DNA of 64,000 nt, from contig MU278372.1 of NCBI GenBank assembly GCA_022385755.1, positions 310,001-374,000 on the forward strand, in the 5' to 3' direction. The notes below the pieces were generated by a model, which did no database searches, had not been told where the DNA came from, and saw only the letters and a list, made by a program, of their open reading frames with translations. Shown here one piece after another: positions 44,701 to 56,442 of this stretch. Made by a program: the position numbers and the translations under genes. The DNA comes from Trametopsis cervina. Lineage: Eukaryota; Basidiomycota; Agaricomycetes; Polyporales; Irpicaceae. Every line of letters starts with the position of its first letter. The first letter of the stretch is position 1.

Positions 44701-45774
44701 CCAAAGCAGCTGATTTGCCGCGACCACGTCCTGCAGTTAGCGTAACAGTAGACGAAAGAGTCTTCTCTGCTATAGCGTCCACGAAAGTAAGAATAGCCTG
44801 AGCTTGATCGAGGGTGGCGGCGAGTTTCAGCAGATCTCCCACGGGCTTTGTGTCTGCCAGGCTGTCCTTCAAGTCTTTCAGCTCCGATTCCTCCTTGCCC
44901 TTGCCGCGTTCCTCCTCGATAGGTTTGATGTCTTTGCCCCGCGATATCGGTAGGACATTGAGTTCGTCGTCCAGGACTAAGCAGTCATCGCAAGACCCAA
45001 GTGATAGAATGAAACGCTCATTGAATCGGGCTACCACCGTATCATGGGCTGAAGTCCTGTAACGCGCGTGTACATCCTGTAGATATATCGTTGGGATATT
45101 CGAGGGGATGAATTATAGCACCACGCACCATCGTCATTGTGTACAGCTGACGGAGAGAAGTCATCGTCTTGAGCAGTAAGACCACTAGTCCTCCTCCCTC
45201 CACAGTCTCAACAGTCCTTGCCAGGAGATTCGGCGTGATAGCTTCGAAGTCTTGCAAAACACACATGCCATAGGTGTTACCAAGGATCTTCTGGGACTCT
45301 TTATAATATCTGATTGAACGTTATAACAGGATCGCATGCAGCAAGAGCGATCACCTCACGTGTAGCGAATGTCTGTAACCGTCACAAAGATCTCGAACGG
45401 ATTCTGCTCGTTGGGCTCTCGTATACCACGCTTCACGTCGCGCTTGATCTTCGCCTCACGCTTCTTTCGATGGCTGATAGCCCTGTGTGAGCGTACTGAA
45501 AGGTATTCAGAAACGGGTGACATACGTTGTGAACCCCAGGTCCTTTTTGTAGCACCATAGTACCGACGGTCTTGCAGAGATGCGGGCTTGAGATAACAAA
45601 AAGTGGAGGTTCACAATCTGCAAGAAGTTAGCGAGAGTGAAGGCGAGGTGGTCGCCGAAACTAACATACCTGGTCCCTTCCCTTGTCGCCTACAAGCACT
45701 ATGAAGGATCTGTGGTTCTTCTTGACATTGTTGTTAATGAGAATAGGAATTCGTGGGTCAAGCTGTTTCCTCAT
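41703..45774 (-). CDS. NAT10/KRE33: RNA cytidine acetyltransferase (1068 aa)
   Basis: Thirteen exons: 45774-45670, 45617-45526, 45482-45360, 45309-45129, 45076-44477, 44423-43587, 43503-43384, 43329-43187, 43080-42938, 42874-42749, 42680-42454, 42386-42097, 41922-41703. The N-terminus (MRKQLDPRIPILINNNVKKN) and the TmcA-type helicase module are clear, with Walker A GRGRGKSAALG near 283 and the Asp-Glu box LVIIDEAAAIPLP. The GNAT module has RIATHPDYAS then MGYGARALQALNSFYSGEY. A Lys-rich nucleolar-type tail ends the protein. The enzyme makes N4-acetylcytidine in 18S rRNA and tRNA and is needed for small-subunit biogenesis. Length matches yeast Kre33. The intron at 43330-43383 uses an uncommon GTTCGC donor; without it the frame stops. 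Confidence 0.95.
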
Positions 45775-46883
45775 GTAGTCTCCAGGAGCAGTAAGAAAAG
45801 CTAAGTGATAATGTGGCTGGGACTAGACCGGGACAGTGCGCCTTCCTCTGAGCCGCGCCTCAATCAAAAATTCTGTTTCCCGATGTAATCTCGGGCGTTT
45901 ATGTGCTTTTCACGCCATATATAGGCAACAAAGTCGTTCGCTTTCGCGAACGGCACCCTACGAAACAGCCCAGGCTCGCAGATTGAACACGCCGGCATTA
46001 CGTCCACCAGTTATTTTTGTACCGCATGCGAAGCGTTACAGAAGCTAGAGCGATCCGGAAGGCCTCAAATATCGCAGACAAAGGACCTCCTTGAGACCCA
46101 TTGAATCTACACGTCTTAGGGTCAAATTAACCAAAGCTTCGCGAAATCTGTTGGCGTTAATAAAGGAGAGTCCTCGTTGACCCTGCGTATTACGTGCTAT
46201 ACGTTGGGTCATGCCATGCTCGAGGCGCAGTCTGCGGCCTCCGAGAGCCCGCTGTTCTCCCACTTAGCCAGGCTTATAGGTTCTGGACTATTGTAATATA
46301 TACAAATAGGAGTATTCGTAACACCACAGAAGCATAAACTGTTGACAGCGGGCAGCATACTTTAGGTAAGAAATATTCTGGATTATGGCGTACGTTCCGT
46401 AACGAATGACCCAGCGGCCTGACATGGGGATGAGAGACAGACGCGGTCGAGTACGCGCACCAATGGTGAATTGACAAGACAAACACGCATCTGGAATGCA
46501 ATCGGCGCGAGCTGAATCGGGTATCAGCTTTACATATCAGCGCGCCAGTGCGGGAATGGCGCGTGTGCCAGTCCGCTTAGCGAGGTCTCCGTTTTGTCCC
46601 AGGTCAGCAATGGCCTACCTCACTGGAAGAGGGTTACTTCACTGTGTTCGAGCAACTTGCTTGTAGAAGTATAGAGACGACCTCTGACGAGAACTGGTCT
46701 TGAAGGAACGAGCTTGAATGAGACTACGACGGCCGCCTGCGGCGCAGGATCTGATCCCCGCGCGCCGGCGCGGCTGTCGGTGGCTTTAGAAGCCTCGGAG
46801 CTGCACACTTCTGGGGATAATTATGCAGCCAATGAGATGAAGACCGTCATATCCGTTTCACCCTTGGCGAGGGGTCTCTGAGG
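45775..46883. other. Intergenic, divergent promoter region, no gene seen
   Basis: Between the start of KRE33/NAT10 and the hydrophobic secreted-protein gene. No coding frame or repeat stands out. Confidence 0.45.
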
Positions 46884-46890
46884 TATAAAA
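46884..46890 (+). promoter_or_regulatory. TATA box of the hydrophobic secreted-protein gene
   Basis: TATAAAA lies 110 bp before the ATG at 47000. Confidence 0.65.
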
Positions 46891-46999
46891 GACGGTGTTC
46901 AGCACAGTGGAAAATTATCGACTCACCGTTCGATTTCGACTCAGTCAAAAAACACAATCCCTAACTTACCCTCCAACACTCCCACATTCTTTTGCTAAG

Positions 47000-47796
47000 A
47001 TGCTGTCCTTCAAGTCCATCGCTGTCTTCGCTACCCTCGCCTTCGGCGCCGTTTCCTCTTTGGCTGCCCCCCTAATTGACCACAACAACGTCGTGACGAA
47101 TGCCGTCGTTGCTCGCACTGCTGAAGTTCGTGGTGTCGCCGCTATCCTCGTTGACGTGCAGGCCAAGGTGACCCCCTATGTGAACGAGTTCTGTGAGTTG
47201 CTGCGATCCATTTACCTGTTATGAAAATGCTCACCCTTCGTAGACTACATCAAGAAGGAGAATTGCACTGCGGAGGTCATCAAGCCCATTGTGGCCAGCA
47301 TTACGGTCGTTCTGAACGACGGCCTCGTTGAGGTTAAGGCCCTCGCTGGTGCTTCAGCTGATGTCATTCTGGCTGGTGCTGTCGATGCTTCCGTTAAAGT
47401 CACCGTCTCTGTCCTCGCCAAGATCGTGGCTGACCTCATCATCGTAAGCCTTCCCTTCTTGCTGTTGAAGGAAGCATACTGAATAGTTGATTTGCAGTGC
47501 ATCTTCGGTGGCATCAAGGTTATTCTGGACCTCAATGTCACCGCTGTGCTGAGTGTTGTCCTGCCTCTGTTCTGCAGCCTTGGGTAAGCCTTTTGTTTTA
47601 TGCCAGTGGCATCAACTTATGTTCATGGTTCTGCAGTGAGGTACTTGGTGCTCTTGTATGCGCTGTTCTCTCCCTTGTTGGTGGTCTCCTGGTTGGCATC
47701 GATGCTGCCGTATACGCGCTCATTGGCGTCGTTGTCGATGTCATCGTTCGCTTGAACGTTTCTGTCCTCATCTCCGTCCTTGCTATTGTGGTTTGA
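47000..47796 (+). CDS. Secreted or membrane-active hydrophobic protein, unknown family (212 aa)
   Basis: Four exons: 47000-47192, 47244-47443, 47498-47583, 47637-47796. The signal peptide is MLSFKSIAVFATLAFGAVSSL followed by AAP. The mature protein is extremely rich in Val, Leu, Ile and Ala with almost no aromatic or charged residues: DVILAGAVDASVKVTVSVLAKI, then a C-terminal VLISVLAIVV. Two or three Cys occur (KENCTAE, IICIFGG, FCSLG). The gene is of a type seen in many basidiomycetes without assigned function. The pattern fits either a secreted amphipathic wall protein or one inserting into membranes. The strong TATA box and Kozak-like AAGATG suggest good expression. The start residues MLSF match those of the secreted pair at 28655 and 34264, but the bodies are unrelated. 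Confidence 0.78.
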
Positions 47797-48073
47797 GGGA
47801 TGATGGAATTCAAGCTTCGGTTTGAAGGACCTCGCATACTATACATAATATCATGAGTAATACCAGCATAATACATACCTTTTGTGCTGTCAACTTGAGG
47901 TTTTGGCTGCTCTTCAAATATCCCGCTGGAGATATTATTTTTCCTTCTAAGAACAGTGGTGGGTGGCTGAGGATGCCCTCTGTGGGTGTATGCTGGAATG
48001 AACCTCGCCAAGTGTGTGAAGTAGCATCATATAATAAAAATAATTACATTGCCTAGTGTACTCGCTAGAGTTA
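47797..48073. other. Short convergent spacer
   Basis: 277 bp between the hydrophobic secreted-protein gene and the 3' end of the coiled-coil gene on the other strand. Nothing further seen. Confidence 0.4.
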
Positions 48074-49574
48074 TCATTTCCGACTGCCCTTTGCTCTCGT
48101 GCTTTGCTGGACACCGAGTGACTCCCCATTGAGCTTACGCTTCTTGTTCAGGGGTATAGCAGGTTTCCTGTTATGCATCTTCTGATCTGGATGAACCTCT
48201 TCAGTGACAAGCACACGCTGAGTACCATAGATTTCGCTAGGGTTGTCCTAGGAGATGGCGTGAATACATGTTATAGCTAGGGAAAACGGCGACTTACCTC
48301 GGCCCCGATAAGTAGCTGGTCATCTTCGTCGTCTTCAACAAGATCTTCGTCCTCATCAATCTCAACGTACGGTTTGCTCTTGACGGATGATCGTCTTCTT
48401 CGTCTGGCCGAGCTATCTTTCGCAGGTTGCCAGTCTGACCCGTCGGAAGCCAGCGCGACCTCTTCGTCGCTGTAAACTTCCTCTTTTACAGGTACTTCAA
48501 CCACGGCATGAACACGGCGAATAAGCTGTTGACGTGGTTGCTGGATCGCATGGTGGTCAACACGAGAGGCCGACGCTCGTGCAATAAGATCAGCTTTATT
48601 GGAAGAGGCCTTCTTCGGTGATGTTAATCGAGTAGATAGAGAATCCTCAGCGAGCGGCCTCTTCTTGGGGCTTCGAATAGGTATACTTCTGCTTACGTCC
48701 TTATGTGGCTGTGCGTCGACATACGTTCGTTCGCGATCAGTAGCGCTTTGAGGTTTAGCTTTCCTCTTGTGACTGGAAGGTATCATGTCTTCGATATCGC
48801 TAGGTAGGCTCGGTCGAGGTTTACGCATAGTGGGCGGTTGTCGTCTTGCGTCCATAGCCTCGGCAAGTATATACGTTGAAGCCCTGGAGACTGATTGACG
48901 GTTTGCATTCTTTCCCAAGTTTAATGAAAATCAGTACATGCGCAAAAAGAAAAGCGCACCTGTAGCTGCTCCGCAACCAATTCATCGATGCGCGAGGACA
49001 GTCTTGAGCGTTCTTGTTCGGCTCGGAGATACTGCTCCTTCCAGTCTTGAATCTCTCTCCGAGATGTCTCTTCAAGCCTAGCGAGTTGATTCTTCCATTG
49101 CGTTACCTCGTCCCTCAGTTGGTTGATGGTTTCGGTTTGGTGCTTGATCTATGCCGCTATGGGTGAGCACAACGCAAATGAAGGTCAGGTATAGTTGCAT
49201 ACTGTGAGTTCCGACTTCTCTAACTGAGACAAATAAGTATTCCATAACACATGCCATCTTGGCACTCACCGATGTCTGCAACAGCTCTCCGTGGCGTTCC
49301 CACTCCTTCTCCTGGAGTTGGGTCCGGCTCATAGCCTTCACGTTCTTATCCCGTTCCCGCCGCATCGTAAGCAGCTCTTCATTGATCTGGTTGAGCTCCG
49401 TTTTTGTCTGTTCTTCTGCGGCGGCGAACTGCGAGGTTCGGAGTGATGAGCTCTGCCAGTCAATAGAACAAATTCATGACTGACCGCAAGGCTGGCTGCC
49501 TTCGTGAAAGAGTTTACCGCCTCCGCAAGCATGGCTGAAGGGGTGAGATGAGAGGTGGAGGCCTTTGGTGCCAT
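48074..49574 (-). CDS. Coiled-coil protein with acidic C-terminal region, unknown family (422 aa)
   Basis: Six exons: 49574-49485, 49452-49270, 49223-49203 (a 21-bp exon), 49148-48960, 48909-48298, 48247-48074. Residues about 30-180 form a continuous coiled coil with Glu, Gln, Arg and Leu heptads (EEQTKTELNQINEELLTMRR, QERSRLSSRIDELVAEQLQ). The following region is basic and Ser/Pro-rich with several RSPKK-type elements that look like CDK or nuclear-localisation motifs (IPIRSPKKRPL, LTSPKKASSNK). An acidic patch (EIDEDEDLVEDDEDD) precedes the basic tail. This layout suits a chromosomal or spindle-associated protein, but I cannot name the family. It is divergent from the OGFr-domain gene, sharing a 316-bp promoter region. 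Confidence 0.72.
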
Positions 49575-49890
49575 AATGTTATGCACAGTTGTTGTGAGAG
49601 TGTGTCGAAGGGTGTCTACTGCGCGCGCCTAGGGCGCGTTAGCTTGCCGTTGAAACTCAGATTGTAGTCCAAGTGCGCATTTATGTAAGCTCTTCAACAA
49701 CGCGCTTCCTAACTACTTACTCAGTCTTTCTAATTCTCATAAGAGACGCGTTGACGCTAATAGCAGTCGCGTCCACAGCTCGCGTTATTATTGATAACAT
49801 GACCGTGTAACCCTGGCCAATCGCACAATGTCAAACCACCAGCTAACTCGCAAAGTTCTACATCTACTAGCGCGCAGATCATATCCGATA

Positions 49891-50812
49891 ATGTCTAACA
49901 CACTTCCTCATGATATTCGCATGTTCCTGGACGGATATAGAGACATTGAGGATGATGCATCGCAAGCTAGAAACCTCGAATTCTACTCCAACAAACGTAG
50001 GTGCCAGCCCGACAACCTCCTCATTAGCGAAATACACGACAGGTAAGCGGTGGATCAGTTGGCCCTTGATTCCTTACAAACTTGTTTTCATGCAGATGGA
50101 GAGGGGATTATAGGAAGCTCGAGTCTAGCCATGGCTTCATCCAATGGCTGTAGGTTTATCTTTATGGCATTCCCCTTACCATTGACGACCACTATGCCGC
50201 AGTTTTCCTATACAAGAGCACGGTGTTAACTTCCAGGCCCAACCTTTACAGCGGCACGAGATCCGAGCGATGGCCGCGGACAAGGACATCGTATCTCGAG
50301 TCCTTGAATCGTACCGTGTAATGTTGGATTTCTATGGCATGCAACTACAGTCCGATGAGACAGGCCTCCTGGCAAGATCAGAGCCAGAACGGAAGTATAT
50401 GGAACGCTACAGAAATCTCGTCCGTGAGTCAGTGGGCGACGACACATCGCGCAAACATCTCACGCTGTACATAGGCTCTTCTCATAATAACCTCAGAATC
50501 TCTCGCATATTGAAAAGCCTCTCTGAGTTTGGTCTAGAACGTCTCAACGCAGGTTTCCTGCTGCACGTCCTCAACGAGCAAAGTGAGAATGATGAACTTA
50601 ACACAGAAACCATCCGAGTTAGCATGGATAGATGGTGGGCGAACTGTATACGGAACGTTGAGGAACGGGAGTGGATAGGCAAATTGATCAAGAAGGTAAG
50701 GGCGGGCGATCTTGAGTTCACGAGGAGCTTGTATGAGGAGGTACTTCAGAGCAGGAAGGAAGGTCGGTTAGCATTGGGGGGGAGAGCGGTTGCAGAGGTC
50801 AGCAGTGCATAG
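49891..50812 (+). CDS. OGFr-domain protein (271 aa)
   Basis: Three exons: 49891-50042, 50096-50149, 50203-50812. The protein carries the conserved region of the opioid growth factor receptor family: NLEFYSNKRRCQPDNLLISE, then IHDRWRGDYRKLESSHGFIQ, FPIQEHGVNFQAQPLQRHEI, LDFYGMQL, RYRNLVR and LERLNAGFLLHVLNEQSE. In fungi and bacteria the domain stands alone without the animal repeat tail and its molecular role is unknown; the animal protein is nuclear-membrane-associated. An earlier in-frame ATG at 49828 exists; I chose 49891 because homologues start about 25 residues before the YSNKRR motif. The gene ends 2 bp from the stop of the next gene on the opposite strand. Confidence 0.88.
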
Positions 50813-50814
50813 TG

Positions 50815-51177
50815 CTATTGAGTATTGGCAAGTTGGGATAGTTTCGCGAATAGCTTTGCATGTCTGGCCTCTGTGTACATAGGACTGACTGCTTGGAGAG
50901 CGTCCTCAATAGTCTCATATACCATTGAATCCTCCTTGAACTTGGGGCCAAGTAATGATTATCTCATTACAGACAGATGATAGATAATTGAACTCACCCG
51001 ATATCCCTGAGACGTCAAATATATTTCTACTGTGTTCCCTTCCAGCAGCTGGATGTCAGCTGCAGCCTCTAGCTCGGTGCTACCGCCCTCCTTGATAGCA
51101 AAACTCTCGATGCTAGAGGTCTGTTCGGCCAGTGCACGAGCAAGCTCGTTGGCAGCGAAGCTGGTTGATGAAGTCAT
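50815..51177 (-). CDS. GSKIP-domain protein (101 aa)
   Basis: Two exons, 51177-50998 and 50940-50815. The chain is about the size of the GSKIP domain (GSK3beta-interacting protein) and has its typical pattern: ELEAAADIQLLEGNTVEIYL, then a TSQGYR turn and the C-terminal helices with MVYETIEDALQAVSPMYIEA and KLFAKLSQL. In animals GSKIP binds GSK3 and PKA; fungal members are uncharacterised. A longer in-frame start exists at 51267, but the ATG at 51177 gives a domain-length protein. The gene is divergent from VPS45 with 279 bp between starts and convergent with the OGFr gene, the stops being 2 bp apart. Confidence 0.72.
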
Positions 51178-51456
51178 GTCCACGATGACAATGGGTGAGT
51201 CTATGTTGATCACCAACCGCTGGCATTGAGCGCGCTCGCTCTCAAAGGTTTGGACTAACTTGATCACGACTATAACATTCCTCCTCTTTGGCTGGCTCGA
51301 ATCCCTTGAATATACATAGGCCGGTAAACCTCGGCGTGTATCTAAGGAACTGCCGACGACAGTGTCTCGTTATCCGCCGCCGTACGACACGGGGGCTGGA
51401 GACCGAAGCGCAGACCAACAACGTGAAGGCACTTACACCCGGCTTGACCTATCAAT

Positions 51457-53941
51457 ATGGACGTTGTGAAGGCTATCGAAACATACATCACAAAGATGGT
51501 GTCTACTCCAAGTGCGATGAAGGTGTTTCTGCTGGATACACATACAGTACGCCTCGTATAATTGTGCAATCGCAAAGCTACCACATTCCCTCTATTTAGA
51601 CTCCTATCGTCTCGCTCGCATCTACTCAGTCGACGCTTTTATCTCATCAGGTCTATCTGACAGACCGGATAGATAACAAAAAGCGAGAGCGGATGGCCCA
51701 CATGAAGTGTGTATGCTTTCTGCAGCCCAGCGAAGATAGCCTCGAAGCGTTGGAAGCTGAGTTGAGGGAGCCCAAATACGGAGAGTACTTCCTCTGTCAG
51801 TAGGTGTCCGTCTCTATGTATTCTCGACGGCACTCATCCGCATCGTGACAGACTTCAGCAATATCCTGAGCAAAACGTCCATCGAACGCTTGGCGGACGT
51901 AGATGAGTATGAGGTGGTACGCGAAGTGCAGGTGAGTGCAGGGTCGCAGCGTCAACCTACCTTATGGCCTGAACTGCGTCTCAAGGAATACTTTGCAGAT
52001 TTCTCCCCAATATTACCATCCTTGTTTTCGCTCAATTATACCCCGGCACCGTCAAGGCCTCCATATGGCTCTTCCCCTAATACCTGGGACCCGAAAGCTC
52101 TGGATCGCTCAGTACAGGGTATAATCGCCGTCTTGCTCAGCTTGAAGAAGAAGCCTGTGATACGGTATGAGAAGTCAAGCCCTATGGCGAAGAAGCTGGG
52201 GTTCGAGGTGCAGGTACCGTCATGTTTCACATCCCAGGAGTGAGATGACCTCCTGACATGTATAGCATCGAATTCAATCAGAATCATCGCTATTTGACTT
52301 TCGCGGGACTCAAGTACCGCCTTTGCTCCTGATTTTGGACCGTCGGAATGACCCGGTGACCCCTCTGCTCTCCCAGTGGACGTATCAAGCCATGGTACAC
52401 GAGCTTCTCGGGATACAGAATGGGCGAGTCGACCTTAGTTTAGTCCCAGACATACGCCCTGAACTCAAGGTAAATGTCACTCCGTCCATATCATTAGTTT
52501 CGCTCTGCTGACAGAATACGTGTCAAGGAAGTGACCCTCACGCCCTCTACCGACCCCTTCTTTCAGGCTCATCACTTAGCAACATTTGGGGACCTCGGAA
52601 CGTCGCTCAAATCATACGTTCAATCGTACCAGTCACATTCGCTAGCAAATAGCCCCTCCTCGATTAATTCCATTACCGACATGAAACGTTTCGTCGAGGA
52701 GTATCCCGAATTCCGTAAACTAGGCGGTAACGTCAGTAAACATGTGGCTCTTGTGGGCGAACTGAGTAGACTGGTGGAACGAGACAAGTTGCTCGAGGTA
52801 GGAGAGGTTGAGCAAGGATTGGCCACGGGGTCTGGGGCAGATCTCAGAGTAAGCTCGTGAACAGGGTGCTTTTCTTTTCGCTTTGGAGACTTACACTGAT
52901 GCTTAGAGCGTACAAGCTATTATCACCAATCCGGCTATCCCAGTCTGGAACAAACTTCGCCTGATTATGCTGTACGCCATACGATACCAGAAGTCACAGG
53001 CCAATAGCGTTGCTTCACTCATCAACTTGGCTCTGGAGAATGGTGTATCACGAGAAGACGCGCGGGTAAAGCACTGTTCTCTATGTACATGCAATAGCAC
53101 TTACTGATGGCCCTTGCCAGCTTGTTTATGTTATCCTGAATATTGCCGGCTCTGATCAACGGCAAGACGACCTATTTTCCGCAGAGACATTACTTGCGAA
53201 AGGCCGTTCTGCACTGAAGGGTCTAAAGGTAGCGCATCTTTGTCGACTTCGTAACATAACTCACACCGTGGTGTCTATGTAGGGTGTTGAGAATGTTTAT
53301 ATGCAGCATACCCCTCATCTTTCCCAAACACTTGAGAACCTGTTGAGAGGCCGAGTACGGGACGCAAGTTTACCGTTTTTAGAGGGAGCCGGACCAAATG
53401 CCGGTCTGCAGAGGTCTGTATGCTACGATCTGTTTGTTCGCAACAACTCAACTATCTCAACCCTACAGACCTCAGGATGTGATCATCTTTATAGTTGGTG
53501 GAACAACCTACGAAGAAGCACGTGTTGTGTCTCTTCTCAATCAGGAATCGTCCTCCAGTGGGTCTTATGCCGCTGGGACACGACTATTACTTGGAGGTAC
53601 ATGCGTGCATAATTCATCAAGGTTTGTCTTCTCAGCCTGTTGACTGTCATGCTTACATAGTTGATCCTCGTAGCTTCGTTGAGATGATCCGACTGGCATC
53701 GTCGAACTGGCCGTCATCCGTGTTCGAGCCGCCTGCAGAGTCTGCCAACAATATGCCCTCGCTAAACCTTAATCTTGGCGGCGTGAACGTCAGTCTCGGA
53801 GGCAGAGCCGGAACTGGCGTGTATCGTGCCAGTGGCGATGGTCCTGGTGTGAGCGTCCAGGCGGACGGAATAAGAGACGGCGTCAAGAACTTGATTGGCA
53901 AGGTCAGACAGGGCGTGGACCGCATTGCGTCGCAGCAATAG
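51457..53941 (+). CDS. VPS45: Vacuolar protein sorting protein VPS45, Sec1/Munc18 family (645 aa)
   Basis: Eleven exons: 51457-51546, 51600-51795, 51852-51931, 51986-52213, 52266-52469, 52528-52848, 52907-53065, 53121-53228, 53283-53413, 53469-53621, 53674-53941. Sec1/Munc18 signatures are clear: [15 protein letters not shown] at the N-terminus, [20 protein letters not shown] in domain 2, [19 protein letters not shown] in domain 3a and [20 protein letters not shown] near the end. VPS45 binds the syntaxin TLG2 and guides SNARE assembly between Golgi and endosomes. The fungal protein is longer than yeast Vps45 (577 aa) because of a Gly/Ser-rich C-terminal extension of about 70 residues. One intron uses the donor GTCAGT; the rest are ordinary. 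Confidence 0.95.
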
Positions 53942-54263
53942 ACCTGGTATATCTGTATCTTGTGTATCTTCGTCTGTGTATATGTAGGAGCGACCCAAAT
54001 ACCAACGTGGCTGCGTCGGTGACCTTCCAGCGGCCAAATACTGGCGAAACGGCGGTAAAAGCGCGAGTGCATCCTCGATCATGTGCATGCGTAGTGACAC
54101 GTCGTTACTTCGCAGCGCGCGTCTATTCGTATACATCTACTCGTCTCACCTTCGCTTTCCTCGTGTTATCCTCCTTTCCTCTTCTTGTGCGAGAGCGCAA
54201 GACGGTCTACACTCGGGTGTCCTCTATTCTGGTTCTTTTATCTGTGGTTTTGGTCAACTCAGG

Positions 54264-55885
54264 ATGGCTAAGGGTCTATTCGGCGGGCTGAAAGGCTTAG
54301 ATGCCTTCGGTAAAGTGGGTTGGCTGCTGCGTAATACCGCAATAGACTCTAACGAGCGAGTGGACAGACGATGGAAGATGTGAAGGTCAAGACACGAACC
54401 GGCGCAATGCGTAAGTACTCCCCGGCCGTCTAGCACGATGTTCACTTGCTGACACTAAGTACAGTGACTCTGGTTTCTGCTGCCTTGATCCTCGCTATCA
54501 CGATGATGGAATTTATCGACTATCGACGGGTGAACGTTGACTCTTCGATTGCAGTCGACAAAAGCCGTGGGGAGCGATTAACGGTCACAATAAATCTCAC
54601 ATTCCCCAGAGTGCCATGCTACCGTACGTCCCAGTTGCTTTGCTTCGGGATCCTGACACTGACTCCACCATAGTCCTGAGTTTGGACGTCATGGACATTT
54701 CTGGCGAAACCCAAAGCGACATTACACATAGTATTGTGAAATCTCGTTTGTTGGCGAACGGAGAGCGAGTCCCTGGAGAACGGATAGCAGAGCTGCAAAA
54801 CGACATTGACAAGATCAACGAACAGAGGCAGAATGGCTACTGTGGTTCGTGTTACGGTGGTCTGGAGCCGGAGAACGGGTGCTGCAACACCTGCGAGGAT
54901 GTCAGGCAGGCGTATGTCAACCGAGGTTGGAGCTTCAATTCGCCCGATGCAATTGAGCAGTGTGCGCAGGAGGGGTGGTCGGATAAGTTGAAGGAACAAG
55001 CCCACGAAGGTTGCAACATTGCAGGCGTCGTTCGTGTCAACAAGGTCGTCGGTAACATCCACTTTTCACCTGGACGATCATTCCGCACGGCGGCACAGAA
55101 TATCTACGAGCTCGTGCCGTACCTGAAGGAGGACGGTAACCGCCACGACTTCTCTCATACCGTCCACTCGTTTGCATTCCAGGGCGATGACGAGTTCGAC
55201 TTCGATAAGGCTAAAATGGGTAACAAGCTGAAGAAGAAGCTGGGTGTTCTGAACCCGTTGGATGGCACCACAATGAGGGTTCGTGTGAGCCATCTCGTGG
55301 TGGATACACATAACCTGACAAATGTTACAGACGTCCAAAGCGCAGTACATGTTCCAATATTTCCTGAAGGTCGTTTCCACCCAGTTCAAGACCCTCGATG
55401 GCAAGACGGTATGTTGACCATCGCTTATTCACTGTTTGTTCGAGCTCATCCTTTATCGTAGATCAATACTCATCAATACAGCGCGACACACTTTGAGCGT
55501 GACTTGACAAAGGGATTGGCGGAAAATAACAACGCAGGTGTACATGTAATGCACGGGATGACGGGCATGCCGGGTAAGGAGAACTGCGCTACTTGTTGAG
55601 GTGTACTGACCCACCTCTCACTTTAGGCGCATTCTTCAACTACGAGATCTCACCCATACTGATAATACACCAAGAAACCCGACAATCGTTCGCGCACTTT
55701 TTGACATCGTAAGTATCTCCTTTAATTTTCGTAGATGTATATTAACAGCATACATACGCAGAACATGCGCCATCGTTGGAGGAGTGTTGACCGTAGCTTC
55801 GTTGATCGACAGTGTGGCATTCGCAACCAGTCGTAAGCTCAAAAAGGGCGGCGGAAGCACGTTTACAAACGGGAAGCACATGTAA
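54264..55885 (+). CDS. ERV46: COPII vesicle cargo receptor ERV46/ERGIC3 (417 aa)
   Basis: Eight exons: 54264-54314, 54368-54410, 54465-54623, 54674-55278, 55331-55408, 55462-55573, 55627-55708, 55762-55885. Topology is that of ERV46: a short cytosolic N-terminus with LDAFGK, a membrane helix (LTLVSAALILAITMMEF), a large lumenal domain and a second helix (CAIVGGVLTVASLIDSVAF) before a basic C-terminus. The lumenal region has a Cys-rich loop (NGYCGSCYGGLEPENGCCNT) and the ERV46/ERGIC3 hallmark GWSFNSPDAIEQCAQEGW. With ERV41 it retrieves escaped ER proteins between Golgi and ER. It lies 322 bp downstream of VPS45 on the same strand, so two vesicle-traffic genes are adjacent. Confidence 0.95.
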
Positions 55886-56442
55886 TTTACCCGTCCATTT
55901 ATCTATCATTCATACACTTGTTCCACCACGTCATGTATTGTACCAGGATACTGTTAAATGTTAACATTCAACATTGCTGTGGTATGACTAACACCACTTT
56001 TGCATGTGCGCAATAGCATGCATTAACCCACACAGTGGGGTTATACGTATGGGTAGTTGAGGACTAGTGGCTTCTTCAATACTTCCCATGCTCAGTTTCG
56101 GACATGGTCAGCTTGTTATTCTGAGGCTTATGTGTTTACGGTCGAAGTCGCATCGACTGACCGCCTCAGGACAGTTGTGCGCGAGAGCGAATAAGAGATA
56201 AGCCGACTAATCTACTCCGCGTGGGTGATCGGCATAGGACCAGACGCGGGAGGCCACTTATCTCGTGGCTGCTGCTGGTCCGAGTTCGGAGCGGTTCATG
56301 GACGACTTAAAAGCAGATGTGAATCCTAATCGCCCCTCTTTCTCTCTCTTCTTTGCCCTCGAGGCCGACGCGCGTTCACCTCGTGCAGTAGCCTACATAA
56401 ACCGCAAACAGGCCTTAAACATCTTCTGTAGTCCTTGTAATC
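55886..56442. other. Intergenic, no gene seen
   Basis: 557 bp between ERV46 and URC1. A pyrimidine-rich run and a CTACATAAACC element lie just before the URC1 start; otherwise nothing is seen. Confidence 0.4.
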
